Source of the DNA: Stenotrophomonas sp. BIO128-Bstrain | GTDB taxonomy: Bacteria; Pseudomonadota; Gammaproteobacteria; Xanthomonadales; Xanthomonadaceae | Length of the DNA: 64,000 nt | Direction: 5' to 3' | Assembly: GCF_030128875.1 (NCBI RefSeq) | Contig: NZ_CP124620.1 | Coordinates: 4,138,501 to 4,202,500, forward strand | Shown: one piece after another, positions 53,002-61,819 of the stretch | How positions within the stretch are numbered: the stretch's first letter is position 1 | Layout of the letters: every line of letters begins with the position of its first letter | Notes under the pieces: model-generated | What the model was told of the DNA's origin: nothing | Databases searched by the model: none | What the model saw: only the letters and a program-made list of their open reading frames with translations | Position numbers and translations under genes: made by a program

Positions 53002-54144
53002 ATGCAGCCGGGCACCAGTGACACCCCCACCGATGTTTCCCTCGATGCGCCGGCCGGCGTGAGCCTGCCGTCGGTCGATGTGCTGCTGGACGACCAGACC
53101 GCGCCGGATGCGCTCGATGGCGAGGGCGGGACGCCGGCGCCGGGTGCGATCCGCTACCGCCTGCCGATGGTCTCCGTGCCCGGCAACGTGCTGCTCAAGG
53201 CCGCGGTGCAGAAACTGGTCGAGCAGAAGGCGCAGCTGGACGCGCTGGCACGCCAGGGCAGCCTGACCGGCCTGATCCCGGCCGAGTGGCAGGGTAGCGG
53301 CCTGCGCGGGGTGGACCTGCAGGGCTTCGTGCTGAGCGTGGTCCCGTTCCTGCACAACGCCAGCAAGGACGAAACCGCCCCGGCGCGCGTGCCGCTCAAG
53401 CATGTACTCGGTGATGCCGGCCGCTGGGACCAGCACGACGTCGAAGAACCCAAATCGCTGGCGTTCTTCCTGGCCAGCGACGATCGCGCCAGTGCCGGTA
53501 CGAAGGATCCTGCCGAGGTGTATCTGGTCGGGGCGCTCGGCCTGGCCTGGGCACACGAGGGGCGTACCCGCGCGGGCTTCCTGCGTGCGATGGGCTACGA
53601 CAGCATGGCCGCGCGCGTGCACCTGCTGCCGTACCCGGCGCCGGCGCAGCTGGCGCTGTACAGCGTGACCGCGCACGGGGTGACGCAGCTCTGGTGCGTG
53701 CTGGATCGCCGCAAGGTGCGCCCGCTGCTGGCGCCGTGGCTCAGCGTGCCGCTGCTGACCGCCTATGGGGTCACCCCCCCGCAGAGCTGGCCGACCAGCT
53801 TCCCGGCGGTCGATGAGGTGGCCGCGATGCTGGCCGCCGCGCGTGGTGGCAAGGGCCCGGTCGAAGCGGACCTGGGCAAGGTGGCCGCCAAGGTTGCCCA
53901 GGACGCCTCCGGCGAAGCCTGGATGCCGGTCAGCCTGCTCCAGGTCGGCACCTGGTCACCGCGCTGGCGCTACTTCATGGCGACCTTCATCGGTCTGCCA
54001 TCCCTGTTGCTGGTGGTGGCCGCGCTGGCCTTGCCGGGGGCGATCGAAGCGGCCGCCGTGGCGGCCTCGCTGGGGTTCGCCGGCGGTGCCATCGGCGCCC
54101 TGGCCGCGCCCTGGGTGCATGCGCGGCGCAAACACCTGAGCTGA
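53002..54144 (+). CDS. hypothetical protein with C-terminal membrane hairpin
   Basis: 380 residues from ATG 53002; an in-frame ATG at 52960 is possible. No family recognised. It has an acidic N-terminal segment, SLPSVDVLLDDQTAPDAL, a helical LLKAAVQKLVEQKAQLDALARQG, and a long middle with GALGLAWAHEGRTRAGFLRAMGYDSMAARVHLL. Two hydrophobic helices lie near the end (FIGLPSLLLVVAALALPG and AVAASLGFAGGAIGALAAPW), followed by a basic HARRKH tail. It is the first gene after the IS. Its upstream leader was displaced 1.3 kb from the previous gene, so it now probably relies on its own promoter. Confidence 0.75.
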   Translation: MQPGTSDTPTDVSLDAPAGVSLPSVDVLLDDQTAPDALDGEGGTPAPGAIRYRLPMVSVPGNVLLKAAVQKLVEQKAQLDALARQGSLTGLIPAEWQGSGLRGVDLQGFVLSVVPFLHNASKDETAPARVPLKHVLGDAGRWDQHDVEEPKSLAFFLASDDRASAGTKDPAEVYLVGALGLAWAHEGRTRAGFLRAMGYDSMAARVHLLPYPAPAQLALYSVTAHGVTQLWCVLDRRKVRPLLAPWLSVPLLTAYGVTPPQSWPTSFPAVDEVAAMLAAARGGKGPVEADLGKVAAKVAQDASGEAWMPVSLLQVGTWSPRWRYFMATFIGLPSLLLVVAALALPGAIEAAAVAASLGFAGGAIGALAAPWVHARRKHLS

Positions 54145-54148
54145 GGCG

Positions 54149-54649
54149 CTACTCGTCCATCCGCTGCAGGCCTTCGCCGGCCAGGCGCAGGATCAGCGTT
54201 TCCAGCATCTGTTCTTCTTCCTCGCTGAGCACGGACATCAGCTTGCGGGTGATGTCGATCACCAGCGGGGCGATGGTTTCGTACACCTCGAAACCGGCCG
54301 CCGACAGCGCCAGCACCGAGCGGCGCCGGTCGTCGCCATGGGTTTCACGCTTGATGAAGCCCCGTTCGAGCAGTCTGGCCACGGCGCGGCTGACCGCGAC
54401 CTTGTCCATCGCGGTGCGATCGGACACCTCGCTGGCCGACGAGCCCGGGTACAGCGCCAAGACCGTGATCACCCGCCACTCGGGGATCGCCAGCCCATAA
54501 CGGTCCCCATACAGCTTGGCGATGTTGCCGCTGACACGGTTGGACAGAACGCTCAGCCGGTACGGCAGGAACTGCTCCAGATCGAGCAGGGCGTGCGACG
54601 CGCGGATGCTGTGACTGCTGGGATCGGGCGGGCTCATGTTGCGGTGCAC
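54149..54649 (-). CDS. MarR-family transcriptional regulator
   Basis: 166 residues (an in-frame ATG at 54637 is possible). The MarR winged helix is visible: YGLAIPEWRVITVLALYPGSSASEVSDRTAMDKVAVSRAVARLLERGFIKRETHGDDRRRSVLALSAAG, with the DDRR wing. It is divergent from hppD, and a perfect GTTTCA-TG-TGAAAC dyad lies between them. Likely it represses hppD (and maybe hmgA) until a tyrosine-pathway intermediate binds, as HpdA/HpdR-type regulators do. Confidence 0.88.
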   Translation of the reverse strand: MHRNMSPPDPSSHSIRASHALLDLEQFLPYRLSVLSNRVSGNIAKLYGDRYGLAIPEWRVITVLALYPGSSASEVSDRTAMDKVAVSRAVARLLERGFIKRETHGDDRRRSVLALSAAGFEVYETIAPLVIDITRKLMSVLSEEEEQMLETLILRLAGEGLQRMDE

Positions 54650-54659
54650 CTTGATGGTG

Positions 54660-54673
54660 GTTTCATGTGAAAC
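54660..54673. promoter_or_regulatory. MarR operator candidate between marR and hppD
   Basis: GTTTCA-TG-TGAAAC is a dyad of two perfect 6-bp halves, starting 11 bases from the regulator start and overlapping a TATAAC -10-like element. Dyads of 12-16 bp with such half-sites are typical for MarR dimers. Confidence 0.5.
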
Positions 54674-54764
54674 TATAACCTACGTTCCGGACTCCGCATT
54701 CTCGCGGGTCTGCCTTCCTACCGCACCTGGTTTTTTCCGATGCGGACTGCTTTGGAGCCACAGC

Positions 54765-55880
54765 ATGACCAGCCAAACGAGCACCGCGTCCTACGCACCC
54801 GATCCGGGCATGCAGGTCACCACCTTCGAAAACCCGATGGGCATCGATGGGTTCGAGTTCGTCGAGTTCGCCGCCCCGGCCGGCCGTGGCGCCGAACTGC
54901 ACGACTATTTCCGCAAGATGGGCTTCACCGCCGTGCTGCGCCACAAGCAGCGTGCGATCACAGTCTATCGCCAGGGCGACGTGAACTTCCTGGTCAATGA
55001 AGAGCCGGACTCGTTCGCCTCGGATTTCGCCGAGAAGCACGGCCCGTGCGCCTGCGGTTTCGCGATCCGCTTCAAGAAGCCGGGCGACGAGGTCTACCAG
55101 ATGGCCCTGGGCAACGGCGCCGAAGCGATCGACTTCAAGCCTGACACCCGCGCCGTCGCCGCCCCGATCATCAAGGGCATCGGCGACTGCATGCTGTACC
55201 TGGTCGACCGTTATGGCGCCAACGGCAGCATGTTCGATACCGAGTACGCGCCGATCGAGGGCGTGGACCCGCGCCCGAAGGGCTTCGGGCTGACCTTCAT
55301 CGACCACCTGACCCACAACCTGTACTTCGGCAACATGCAGCAGTGGTCGGACTACTACGAGCGCCTGTTCAACTTCCGCGAGATCCGCTACTTCGACATC
55401 AAGGGCCTCAAGACCGGCCTGGTGTCCAAGGCGATGACCGCCCCGGATGGCATCGTGCGCATCCCGCTCAACGAATCCTCCGATCCGAAGAGCCAGATCA
55501 ACGAATACCTCGACGCCTACAAGGGCGAGGGCATCCAGCACATCGCCTGCTTCACCGAGAACATCTACGAGACCGTGGAAGCGATGCGCGCCCAGGGCGT
55601 GGAGTTCCTGGACACGCCGGAGACGTATTTCGACGTGATCGACATGCGCGTGCCCAACCACGGTGAAGACGTGGCCCGGCTGGCGAAGAACAAGATCCTG
55701 ATCGATGCCGATCCGGAGACCAAGCAGCGCAAGCTGCTGCAGATCTTCACCACCAACTGCATCGGCCCGATCTTCTTCGAGATCATCCAGCGCAAGGGCA
55801 ACGAAGGGTTCGGCGAAGGCAACTTCACCGCGCTGTTCGAGAGCATCGAGCGCGACCAGATGAAGCGCGGCGTGCTGTAA
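54765..55880 (+). CDS. hppD: 4-hydroxyphenylpyruvate dioxygenase
   Basis: 371 residues from ATG 54765. Two VOC halves: the second carries the iron ligands in FIDHLTHNLY (His), GIQHIACFTENIYETVEAMRAQGVEFL (His) and GPIFFEIIQRKGNEGFGEGNFTALFESIE (Glu). The last block is the diagnostic C-terminus of plant- and bacterial-type HPPD. It converts 4-hydroxyphenylpyruvate to homogentisate, the second step of tyrosine breakdown. hmgA follows 119 bases later on the same strand. Confidence 0.97.
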   Translation: MTSQTSTASYAPDPGMQVTTFENPMGIDGFEFVEFAAPAGRGAELHDYFRKMGFTAVLRHKQRAITVYRQGDVNFLVNEEPDSFASDFAEKHGPCACGFAIRFKKPGDEVYQMALGNGAEAIDFKPDTRAVAAPIIKGIGDCMLYLVDRYGANGSMFDTEYAPIEGVDPRPKGFGLTFIDHLTHNLYFGNMQQWSDYYERLFNFREIRYFDIKGLKTGLVSKAMTAPDGIVRIPLNESSDPKSQINEYLDAYKGEGIQHIACFTENIYETVEAMRAQGVEFLDTPETYFDVIDMRVPNHGEDVARLAKNKILIDADPETKQRKLLQIFTTNCIGPIFFEIIQRKGNEGFGEGNFTALFESIERDQMKRGVL

Positions 55881-55999
55881 GACGCGCGCTGTAACGCACC
55901 GGCAGCCGCCCGCGTTACGCTGCAACGATGGCATCGGCGTCCGCGCCGGTGCCATCGGCTGTACTCCCTTGCCATCCACGCCTCCGGCGGAGCAGGACC

Positions 56000-57301
56000 A
56001 TGAACAACCCGATGTCATCGCGCGGCTACCAGACCGGTTTCGGCAACGAGTTCGCCACCGAGGCGGTGCCCGGTGCGCTGCCGGTGGGGCAGAACTCCCC
56101 GCAGCGTGTCGCCCATGGCCTGTATGCCGAACAGCTGTCCGGCACCGCATTCACCGCGCCGCGCGGCAGCAACCGCCGCAGCTGGGTGTACCGCATCCGC
56201 CCCGCGGTGACCCACGGTGAGTTCACCCCCTTCGCCCAGCCGCACCTGCACGGTGACTTCGCGCAGGGCGCGGTCTCGCCCAACCAGCTGCGCTGGGATC
56301 CGTTGCCGCTGCCGGGTACGCCCACGGATTTCGTCGAGGGGCTGTACACGATGGGCGGCAACGGCTCGCCCGACGCCCACCATGGCGTGGGCATCCACCT
56401 GTATGCGGCCAACCGCGACATGCAGGGCCGCTACTTCTACAACGCCGATGGCGAGCTGCTGATCGTTCCGCAGCTCGGCCGCCTGCGCCTGCTCACCGAA
56501 ATGGGCGTGATCGAGATCGAACCGCAGCAGATCGCGGTGATCCCGCGTGGCGTGCGCTTCCGGGTCGAACTGCCCGATGGCGATGCACGCGGCTACGTCT
56601 GCGAGAACTTCGGCGCCCTGCTGAAGCTGCCCGACCTGGGCCCGATCGGGTCCAACGGCCTGGCCAATCCGCGCGACTTCGAGACGCCCCACGCCGCATT
56701 CGAGAACGTCGATGGCGCGTTCGAACTGATCGCCAAGTTCGAGGGCCAGCTATGGCGCGCGGACATCGATCATTCGCCGCTGGACGTGGTCGCCTGGCAC
56801 GGCAACTACGCGCCGTACCGCTATGACCTGCGCCGCTTCAACACGATCGGCTCGATCAGCCACGACCACCCCGATCCGTCGATCTTCCTGGTGCTGCATT
56901 CGCCCAGTGATACAGCGGGCACCAGCAACATGGATTTCGCGATCTTCCCGCCGCGTTGGCTGGTCGCGCAGAACACGTTCCGCCCGCCGTGGTTCCACCG
57001 CAACATCGCCAGCGAGTTCATGGGCCTGATCCACGGTGCCTACGATGCCAAGGCCGAAGGCTTCGTGCCGGGCGGCGCGTCACTGCACAACTGCATGAGC
57101 GGCCACGGCCCGGATGCGGCGACCTTCGAGAAGGCCTCCGCCGCCGACCTGAGCAGACCGGACGTGATCAAGGACACCATGGCCTTCATGTTCGAAACCC
57201 GCGGCGTGATCCGCCCGACCGCCCAGGCGATGGCGGCAGCGCACCGCCAGCGCGGGTACCAGCACTGCTGGCAGGGCTTGAAGGCGAATTTCTCGGGGTA
57301 G
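56000..57301 (+). CDS. hmgA: homogentisate 1,2-dioxygenase
   Basis: 433 residues from ATG 56000 (GCAGGACC upstream). Typical blocks are [64 protein letters not shown] (iron ligands His, Glu and the distal His) and [16 protein letters not shown]. It opens the homogentisate ring to maleylacetoacetate. The next enzymes (maiA, fahA) are not in the window after it. Loss of this gene would cause brown pyomelanin. Confidence 0.97.
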   Translation: MNNPMSSRGYQTGFGNEFATEAVPGALPVGQNSPQRVAHGLYAEQLSGTAFTAPRGSNRRSWVYRIRPAVTHGEFTPFAQPHLHGDFAQGAVSPNQLRWDPLPLPGTPTDFVEGLYTMGGNGSPDAHHGVGIHLYAANRDMQGRYFYNADGELLIVPQLGRLRLLTEMGVIEIEPQQIAVIPRGVRFRVELPDGDARGYVCENFGALLKLPDLGPIGSNGLANPRDFETPHAAFENVDGAFELIAKFEGQLWRADIDHSPLDVVAWHGNYAPYRYDLRRFNTIGSISHDHPDPSIFLVLHSPSDTAGTSNMDFAIFPPRWLVAQNTFRPPWFHRNIASEFMGLIHGAYDAKAEGFVPGGASLHNCMSGHGPDAATFEKASAADLSRPDVIKDTMAFMFETRGVIRPTAQAMAAAHRQRGYQHCWQGLKANFSG

Positions 57302-57309
57302 GCGGGCGC

Positions 57310-57609
57310 TCAGCTGCCGTCCGACCTGCGGGTAGGCAACACGCGGTCAATGTAAACGTCGTTGCCGTTGCGTTGGTAGGCGATCAGATACCGGCCATCG
57401 CGCGTTGCATACAGGAACGCCCCTTTGATGGCATCGAGGCGGTAGACCGCCGGGCCATCCAGGGCCTCTCCTTCGTTCTCGATCGCATCGTCTCGCGCTA
57501 CGGCTGCGATGAACAGATGCGGGTCCGGCAGTGCCATGGCGCGCTCGAAGGCGGCAACAAGTTGTTGGGTTCTATCCTCAAGGGCCAGCCTGCCCCACGC
57601 AACCGTCAT
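57310..57609 (-). CDS. RelE/ParE-family toxin
   Basis: 99 residues. It starts with a WGRLALEDRTQQLVAAFERAM helix-strand pattern as in ParE/RelE toxins. It continues with AVYRLDAIKGAFLYATRDGRYLIAYQRNGNDVYIDRVLPTRRS, the usual beta-sheet with the basic Arg-rich end and the VYIDRVLPTR motif. It overlaps the upstream antitoxin gene by 4 bases (ATGA). Such toxins block gyrase or cut mRNA at the ribosome; which it does cannot be read here. Confidence 0.7.
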   Translation of the reverse strand: MTVAWGRLALEDRTQQLVAAFERAMALPDPHLFIAAVARDDAIENEGEALDGPAVYRLDAIKGAFLYATRDGRYLIAYQRNGNDVYIDRVLPTRRSDGS

Positions 57610-58073
57610 TTCGTGGACGGGCGGCGCTTCAATGCCGTTTGCAACTCGTCACCGAGTCGCGTTTTCAGCGCCGCCATGTGCAGGTGCGCATCGGTACCGG
57701 ACAGTGCCGGCCGTGAATCCGCGCGCGCTTCAGCCACTGCTTCACGGATGCGTTCCAGATAGGCCGAGTCTTCATGCAGCTGCTTCAGCACCCGAGCCCG
57801 ATCCGGTCGCGAGCGGCGCGGGGGCTCGGCGCCAGCCGTCGCCGAGGCGTCTACGCGATAGCGTGTGATCCCCAACCGGGCCAGGACACGCGCGGCCGCC
57901 GCGACGCCAGAGAAAATGCGCGGCGTCCCATCTTTGGTGGCCAACGCACGGTCGCTGTTCTCCAGGGCGAAGGTGACAACGTAGCCTCCCGCTTCGGCGG
58001 TCACCGTCGTTTCGCGCAGGCTTCCGGATTCGGCGAGTTCCCGGGCAGTCGCCAGTTTGATCGTTTCGACCAT
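57606..58073 (-). CDS. antitoxin-like partner (ParC/PaaA-type)
   Basis: 155 residues from ATG 58073 (MVETIKLATARELAESG); in-frame ATGs further upstream lie in or beyond the palindrome. The N-terminal half resembles plasmid ParC-like partition or antitoxin domains (GGYVVTFALENSDRALATKDGTPRIFSGVAAAARVLARLGITRYRVDAS). The C-terminal half is charged and helical (DRARVLKQLHEDSAYLERIREAVAEARAD), suited to wrap a ParE-type toxin. It comes first in the operon and is translationally coupled to the toxin. The autoregulatory palindrome lies just before its start. Confidence 0.65.
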   Translation of the reverse strand: MVETIKLATARELAESGSLRETTVTAEAGGYVVTFALENSDRALATKDGTPRIFSGVAAAARVLARLGITRYRVDASATAGAEPPRRSRPDRARVLKQLHEDSAYLERIREAVAEARADSRPALSGTDAHLHMAALKTRLGDELQTALKRRPSTK

Positions 58074-58080
58074 GATCGAC

Positions 58081-58103
58081 TCCCAATTAACTGTTATTTG
58101 GGA
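58081..58103 (-). promoter_or_regulatory. palindromic operator / SD-overlapping dyad of the toxin-antitoxin pair
   Basis: TCCCAA-x-TAAC-T-GTTA-x-TTGGGA is a 23-bp dyad with 10 of 11 paired positions. The GGGAG Shine-Dalgarno (58083-58079, minus strand) is in one arm. A TATGAT -10-like hexamer is immediately upstream (58109-58104). Either operator binding or an mRNA hairpin could repress the operon. Confidence 0.6.
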
Positions 58104-58211
58104 ATCATACATTAGTAAAACCTCACTGGCGGGTAGGGCTCCTACCCTGCGCGCAGCTTCTTGCCGCGTCCAATTCAATATCCTCATCGAAACCGGATCC
58201 GGTAACTACCC

Positions 58212-58742
58212 TCAAACCGCCGCGATCTGGAACCGCTCGGCATGCGCCGTCGGCAGCACCTCCAGCAACCGCTGCCGCACCCGTTCGGCGTAGCCGGTCG
58301 AGGTCAGCCCGGGCAGCGCCTCCAGCGCGGCGTGCAGTGCGGCCATGACCGCATCGTCGCTGCGGGCCTGCTGCAGGGTGTGGAACAGCGCCGCCGCCTG
58401 CGGATGGCGCTGCAGTTCCAGGATGTCGAGCAGGTAGATCCGCGCGGCGACCAGCGAGCGGCGGCGTTCGGTCACCGGCGCCAGCGCCGCGGTCGGCATC
58501 ACGCTGGGCGCGGGCGCGGCGGGGGCGACAACGGCGACCTCCGCGGCCGCACTGGACACCAGATACCCGCTCTGGATCAGCTGGATCACCATCGCCGGGG
58601 TCTCCGGGCCCACCAGCTGGCCCAGCTGGACCAGGTCACGCTGGCCGTCGCACAGGATCAACAGCCGGCGCTGGCGCATGTCCAGCGGAGCGCGGTGGGC
58701 CTGCAGCGCGGTGCGGGCAAGGTCGGTCTTCTGCGGTTGCAT
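58212..58742 (-). CDS. hypothetical protein
   Basis: 176 residues from ATG 58742 (MQPQKTDLARTAL); the frame runs further upstream but reads poorly. Residues 15-60 form a compact alpha/beta region (ALQAHRAPLDMRQRRLLILCDGQRDLVQLGQLVGPETPAMVIQLIQSGYL) that resembles a winged-helix-like or GSPII_E-like module. The middle is Ala/Pro-rich and the C-terminal half is helical (SLVAARIYLLDILELQRHPQAAALFHTLQQAR). No family recognised. Divergent from a lipoprotein gene. Confidence 0.7.
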   Translation of the reverse strand: MQPQKTDLARTALQAHRAPLDMRQRRLLILCDGQRDLVQLGQLVGPETPAMVIQLIQSGYLVSSAAAEVAVVAPAAPAPSVMPTAALAPVTERRRSLVAARIYLLDILELQRHPQAAALFHTLQQARSDDAVMAALHAALEALPGLTSTGYAERVRQRLLEVLPTAHAERFQIAAV

Positions 58743-58871
58743 GGGGGCGGGGTCGATGCGGTGCAGGCCGAGCCTGAACGCGGCAGGTGAAACGCCGATG
58801 ACAACGACAGCGTGCATGCCGCCCACACGGCGCACGCGCTAGGCTGCGCCCATTCACCGGGAGATGCAGGC

Positions 58872-59480
58872 ATGAAACAGCTGGGAAGCGTGATGGCACT
58901 GGGGATGGTGCTCGCCTTGGCCGCGTGCGGACGCGCGCCGGAAACCCCGTCCAGCGACGCCGAGGCAGCGGTGCCTGCGCCGGCAGCGGACACCGCGCCC
59001 AGCGCGCCCGCCACGGCGGCATCGGGGACGCCAACGGCGGGGCCGGCACGCCTGGACGGCTACGGCCCCGTTGCGTTGGGCAGTACGCTGGAGGAGGTCC
59101 GCGCGGCCTGGAAAGAACCGCTGCAGGGCGAGGTCGCCGACGACTACTGCCATGCGCTGCAACCCGAAGGCGCACAGGCCGAGGACGTCATTTTCATGAT
59201 CGAGGGCAGGCGCCTGGTCCGCTATGACGTGCGCAACGACCGCACCGTCGCCCCCGGTGGCGGCAAGGTCGGCATGTCGCTGGGCCAGCTGCAGACGCTG
59301 TACCCCGACCGCGGCGATCTGACCCCGCACAAGTACGACGCGCAGGGCCACAACCTGCGCGTGCGCCCGGCGGCCGAGGGCGGTGCGCTGATCAACTTCG
59401 AGATCAACGGCGATGGCAACGTGACCGCGTGGCGCGTTGGCAAGACACCGCAGGTCGACTACGTGGAAGGCTGTTCCTGA
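58872..59480 (+). CDS. hypothetical lipoprotein
   Basis: 202 residues from ATG 58872, with a lipoprotein signal peptide (LGSVMALGMVLALAACG, lipobox LAAC). An Ala/Pro/Thr-rich linker (20-55) leads to a globular domain with GYGPVALGSTLEEVRAAWKEPLQGEVADDYCHALQPEG, IFMIEGRRLVRYDVRNDRTVAPGGGKVGMSLGQLQTLYPDR and NFEINGDGNVTAWRVGKTPQVDYVEGC. The two G-x-S/T-L-x-E/Q-V/L segments look like an internal repeat. Probably periplasmic. Function unknown. Confidence 0.8.
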   Translation: MKQLGSVMALGMVLALAACGRAPETPSSDAEAAVPAPAADTAPSAPATAASGTPTAGPARLDGYGPVALGSTLEEVRAAWKEPLQGEVADDYCHALQPEGAQAEDVIFMIEGRRLVRYDVRNDRTVAPGGGKVGMSLGQLQTLYPDRGDLTPHKYDAQGHNLRVRPAAEGGALINFEINGDGNVTAWRVGKTPQVDYVEGCS

Positions 59481-59580
59481 GCCACCGCTACCGCCCTGGC
59501 CCGGGTGCCGGGGCGGGCGTTCACCGTTCGGGCCGGGCGGGCCCTAGAATCGGCCCACATCCGTCACCGGGGAGCACCAG

Positions 59581-60537
59581 ATGATCGCTGCCACTGTTTG
59601 GTTCGTGCTGGGCCTGGTGCTGTTGGCACTGGGCGGGGACAGCATCGTCCGTGCCGCCTCCGGGCTGGCCCAGCGCTTTGGCGCCTCACCGTTCGTGGCC
59701 GGGTTGCTGCTGGTGGCCTTCGGCACCTCGCTGCCGGAACTGGTGGTCAACGCCCGCGCCTTCGTGGTCGGGGCGGAAGAACTCGCGCTGGGCAACGCGG
59801 TGGGCAGCAACATCGTCAATGTCGGCCTGACCCTGGGGCTGGCGGCGCTGGCCGCACCGCTGCTGGTCCGTGCGCGCCTGCTCTCGCCGCTGCTGGTATG
59901 CCTGGCGGCGGCAAGCCTGCTGCTGATCCTGTTCGGCCTGGATGGCGTCATCGCGCGCTGGGAAGGGGCGGTTCTGCTGCTCGCCTTCGTCGGGCTGCTG
60001 GTGTTCCTGCTGCGCCGTGCGCGGTTGGAAACCGAGCCGGTGCGCGAGGCCATCGCCGGCTATGCCATGACCCGCACCGGGCTGTTCCTGAACCTCCTGC
60101 GGCTGCTGTTCGCGGCGCTCTGCCTGTATGTCGGCGCGCGCTGGGTTGTGCAGGCCGCGCCGGTGTTCGGCGCCGGGCTGGGCTGGTCGCCGTTGCTGGT
60201 TGGCCTGTTGCCGGTGGCGATCGGCACCGCATTGCCCGAAGTGGCGGGGGCGATCGCGGCGGCGCGGCGTGGGCAGGGTGACATGGTGCTGGGCCATGTG
60301 ATCGGCTCGAGCCTGTTCAACCTGCTGGTGGTGGTCGGCGGCATGGCTGCCCTGCGCCCGCTGGCGCTGCCCGCATCGTTCGTGAAGCTGGAGCTGCCGG
60401 CGGCGATCGCCTTCGTGCTGGTGCTCTATCCCATGCTCCGCGGTGACCTCACCATCAGCCGCCGCGAAGGCGCGGTGCTGGTGGTGGCCTTCGTCGGCTG
60501 GATCGCGCTCGAGCTGGCGTTGATCGGCAGCGTGTGA
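59581..60537 (+). CDS. calcium/sodium antiporter (YrbG-like)
   Basis: 318 residues, about ten membrane helices in two inverted halves. The alpha-repeats are clear: VAFGTSLPELVVNARAFVVGAEELALGNAVGSNIVNVGLTLGLAAL and GLLPVAIGTALPEVAGAIAAARRGQGDMVLGHVIGSSLFNLLVV. CaCA-family antiporters exchange Ca2+ for Na+ or K+ across the inner membrane. It is convergent with the Mrp/Pha operon, with two REPs between them. Confidence 0.93.
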   Translation: MIAATVWFVLGLVLLALGGDSIVRAASGLAQRFGASPFVAGLLLVAFGTSLPELVVNARAFVVGAEELALGNAVGSNIVNVGLTLGLAALAAPLLVRARLLSPLLVCLAAASLLLILFGLDGVIARWEGAVLLLAFVGLLVFLLRRARLETEPVREAIAGYAMTRTGLFLNLLRLLFAALCLYVGARWVVQAAPVFGAGLGWSPLLVGLLPVAIGTALPEVAGAIAAARRGQGDMVLGHVIGSSLFNLLVVVGGMAALRPLALPASFVKLELPAAIAFVLVLYPMLRGDLTISRREGAVLVVAFVGWIALELALIGSV

Positions 60538-60561
60538 GGTTGACGGCCAACCGTTGAAGCA

Positions 60562-60625
60562 GCCGGCCAGCGGCCGGCGCTACCGTTTCGCAGGCGTGTT
60601 GCAGCCGACCAACGGTCGGCTCTAC
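60562..60625. repeat. two GTAG-type REP palindromes, one overlapping the subunit G stop codon
   Basis: AGCCGGCC-AGC-GGCCGGCGCTAC (60562-60584) and AGCCGACC-AAC-GGTCGGCTCTAC (60603-60625), both with GTAG on the minus strand. The TAG stop of the antiporter subunit G gene (60624-60622) is the TAG of the second unit. Confidence 0.8.
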
Positions 60626-61035
60626 TGGCTGTCCCGGGAAACGGGGGCCTTGGCATCGTCGGTCTCGTCTGCGCGGCGCGGTTCCGGCGGCGGCAGCTGT
60701 TCTTCCTTGGCGGTTTTGTGTCCCGGCAGCTCTGGCCGGGTTTCCATCAGCAGCGACAGCGCCGCCTTGGCCATCATGTGCGCGCTGATCGGCGCGGTGA
60801 TGAACAGGAACACGGTGATCAGCAGCTCGCGCGGCTGCGGATCCTCGCCGAGGAAGATGTGATAACAGACCGAGCCGACCAGCACGCAGCCCACGCCCAG
60901 CGTGCTGGCCTTGGTCGGCGCATGCAGGCGCTTGAAGAAGGTGGACAGCTTCACCAGGCCCAGCGCGCCGACCAGGATGAAGAAGCAGCCGAACAGCAGC
61001 AGGATCGACAGCACGATCTGGATGAAGGTGATCAT
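60622..61035 (-). CDS. Mrp/Pha-type cation:proton antiporter subunit G
   Basis: 137 residues from ATG 61035. Three membrane helices (IVLSILLLFGCFFILVGALGLV; ASTLGVGCVLVGSVCYHIFLG; LLITVFLFITAPISAHMMAKAAL) and the typical FKRLHAPTKASTLGV loop identify MnhG/PhaG. The charged tail (EEQLPPPEPRRADETDDAK) is family-variable. It is the last gene of the operon, overlapping subunit F by 4 bases. Its stop is inside a REP. Confidence 0.92.
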   Translation of the reverse strand: MITFIQIVLSILLLFGCFFILVGALGLVKLSTFFKRLHAPTKASTLGVGCVLVGSVCYHIFLGEDPQPRELLITVFLFITAPISAHMMAKAALSLLMETRPELPGHKTAKEEQLPPPEPRRADETDDAKAPVSRDSQ

Positions 61036-61316
61036 TCGACGATGTCCCGGCGCAGCACGAACTTGCTCAGCACCACCGTGCTGCCGAAACCGAGCATGGC
61101 GATGATCAGCGCGGCTTCGAAATACACCGCCGAGTTGAGGTACATGCCGAACAGCATCAGCTCGGCGATCGCCGTCACCGACAGCGTGTCCAGGGCGAGG
61201 ATGCGGTCGGGCACGGTCGGGCCGCGCAGCAGGCGCCAGGTGGCCAGCAGCATGGCCAGGCCGACCACGTGCATGCACACCACCATCGTGGTCTGGATGA
61301 ACATATGTCCGGTCAT
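61032..61316 (-). CDS. Mrp/Pha-type cation:proton antiporter subunit F
   Basis: 94 residues, three membrane helices. RLLRGPTVPDRILALDTLSVTAIAELMLFGMYLNSAVYFEAALIIAMLGFGSTVVLSKFVLR is the MnhF/PhaF signature. It overlaps both neighbours by four bases. Confidence 0.92.
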   Translation of the reverse strand: MTGHMFIQTTMVVCMHVVGLAMLLATWRLLRGPTVPDRILALDTLSVTAIAELMLFGMYLNSAVYFEAALIIAMLGFGSTVVLSKFVLRRDIVE

Positions 61317-61819
61317 GGGAAGATCTCCATCAGCGGGGCTTCGTAGCGGGATTTGATCTGCCGGATCAGCTCGTCCGGATCATCCAGGTGCAGCACATGC
61401 ACCAGCAGATACCTGCGGTCATCGGACAACGCCGCCGAAACCGTGCCCGGGGTGAGCGTGATCATGCTGGTCAGCGCGGCGATGCCGTGGATGTTGGCGA
61501 TATCCAGCGGCAGCCAGATGAAACCGGGATGGATGCGACGCTCCGGCCCCAGCACCTGGATCGCCACCCGGATGTTGGACACCAGGATGTCCCACAGGGT
61601 CACGAACAGCAGCTTGGGCAGCGGGCGGAGCGAGCCGATGCGGGCGAACTCGCGATCCAGCCGCGCGGCGAACAGCGGCACCACCACGCCCAGGATCATG
61701 CCGAGCACGATCTGGCCGAGGGTGAAGCTGTCGGACATCAGCAGCCAGAACACCACGACCATCACGCTCAGCGAGGGCGAGGGCAGCACGCGTTTGTAGA
61801 GGGAAGGCTTGCGCGTCAT
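61313..61819 (-). CDS. Mrp/Pha-type cation:proton antiporter subunit E
   Basis: 168 residues. It has LSVMVVVFWLLMSDSFTLGQIVLGMILGVVVPLFA near the N-terminus and the signature FIWLPLDIANIHGIAALTSMITLTPGTVSAALSDDRRYLLVHVLHLDD of MnhE/PhaE. Overlaps subunits D and F by four bases. Confidence 0.93.
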   Translation of the reverse strand: MTRKPSLYKRVLPSPSLSVMVVVFWLLMSDSFTLGQIVLGMILGVVVPLFAARLDREFARIGSLRPLPKLLFVTLWDILVSNIRVAIQVLGPERRIHPGFIWLPLDIANIHGIAALTSMITLTPGTVSAALSDDRRYLLVHVLHLDDPDELIRQIKSRYEAPLMEIFP

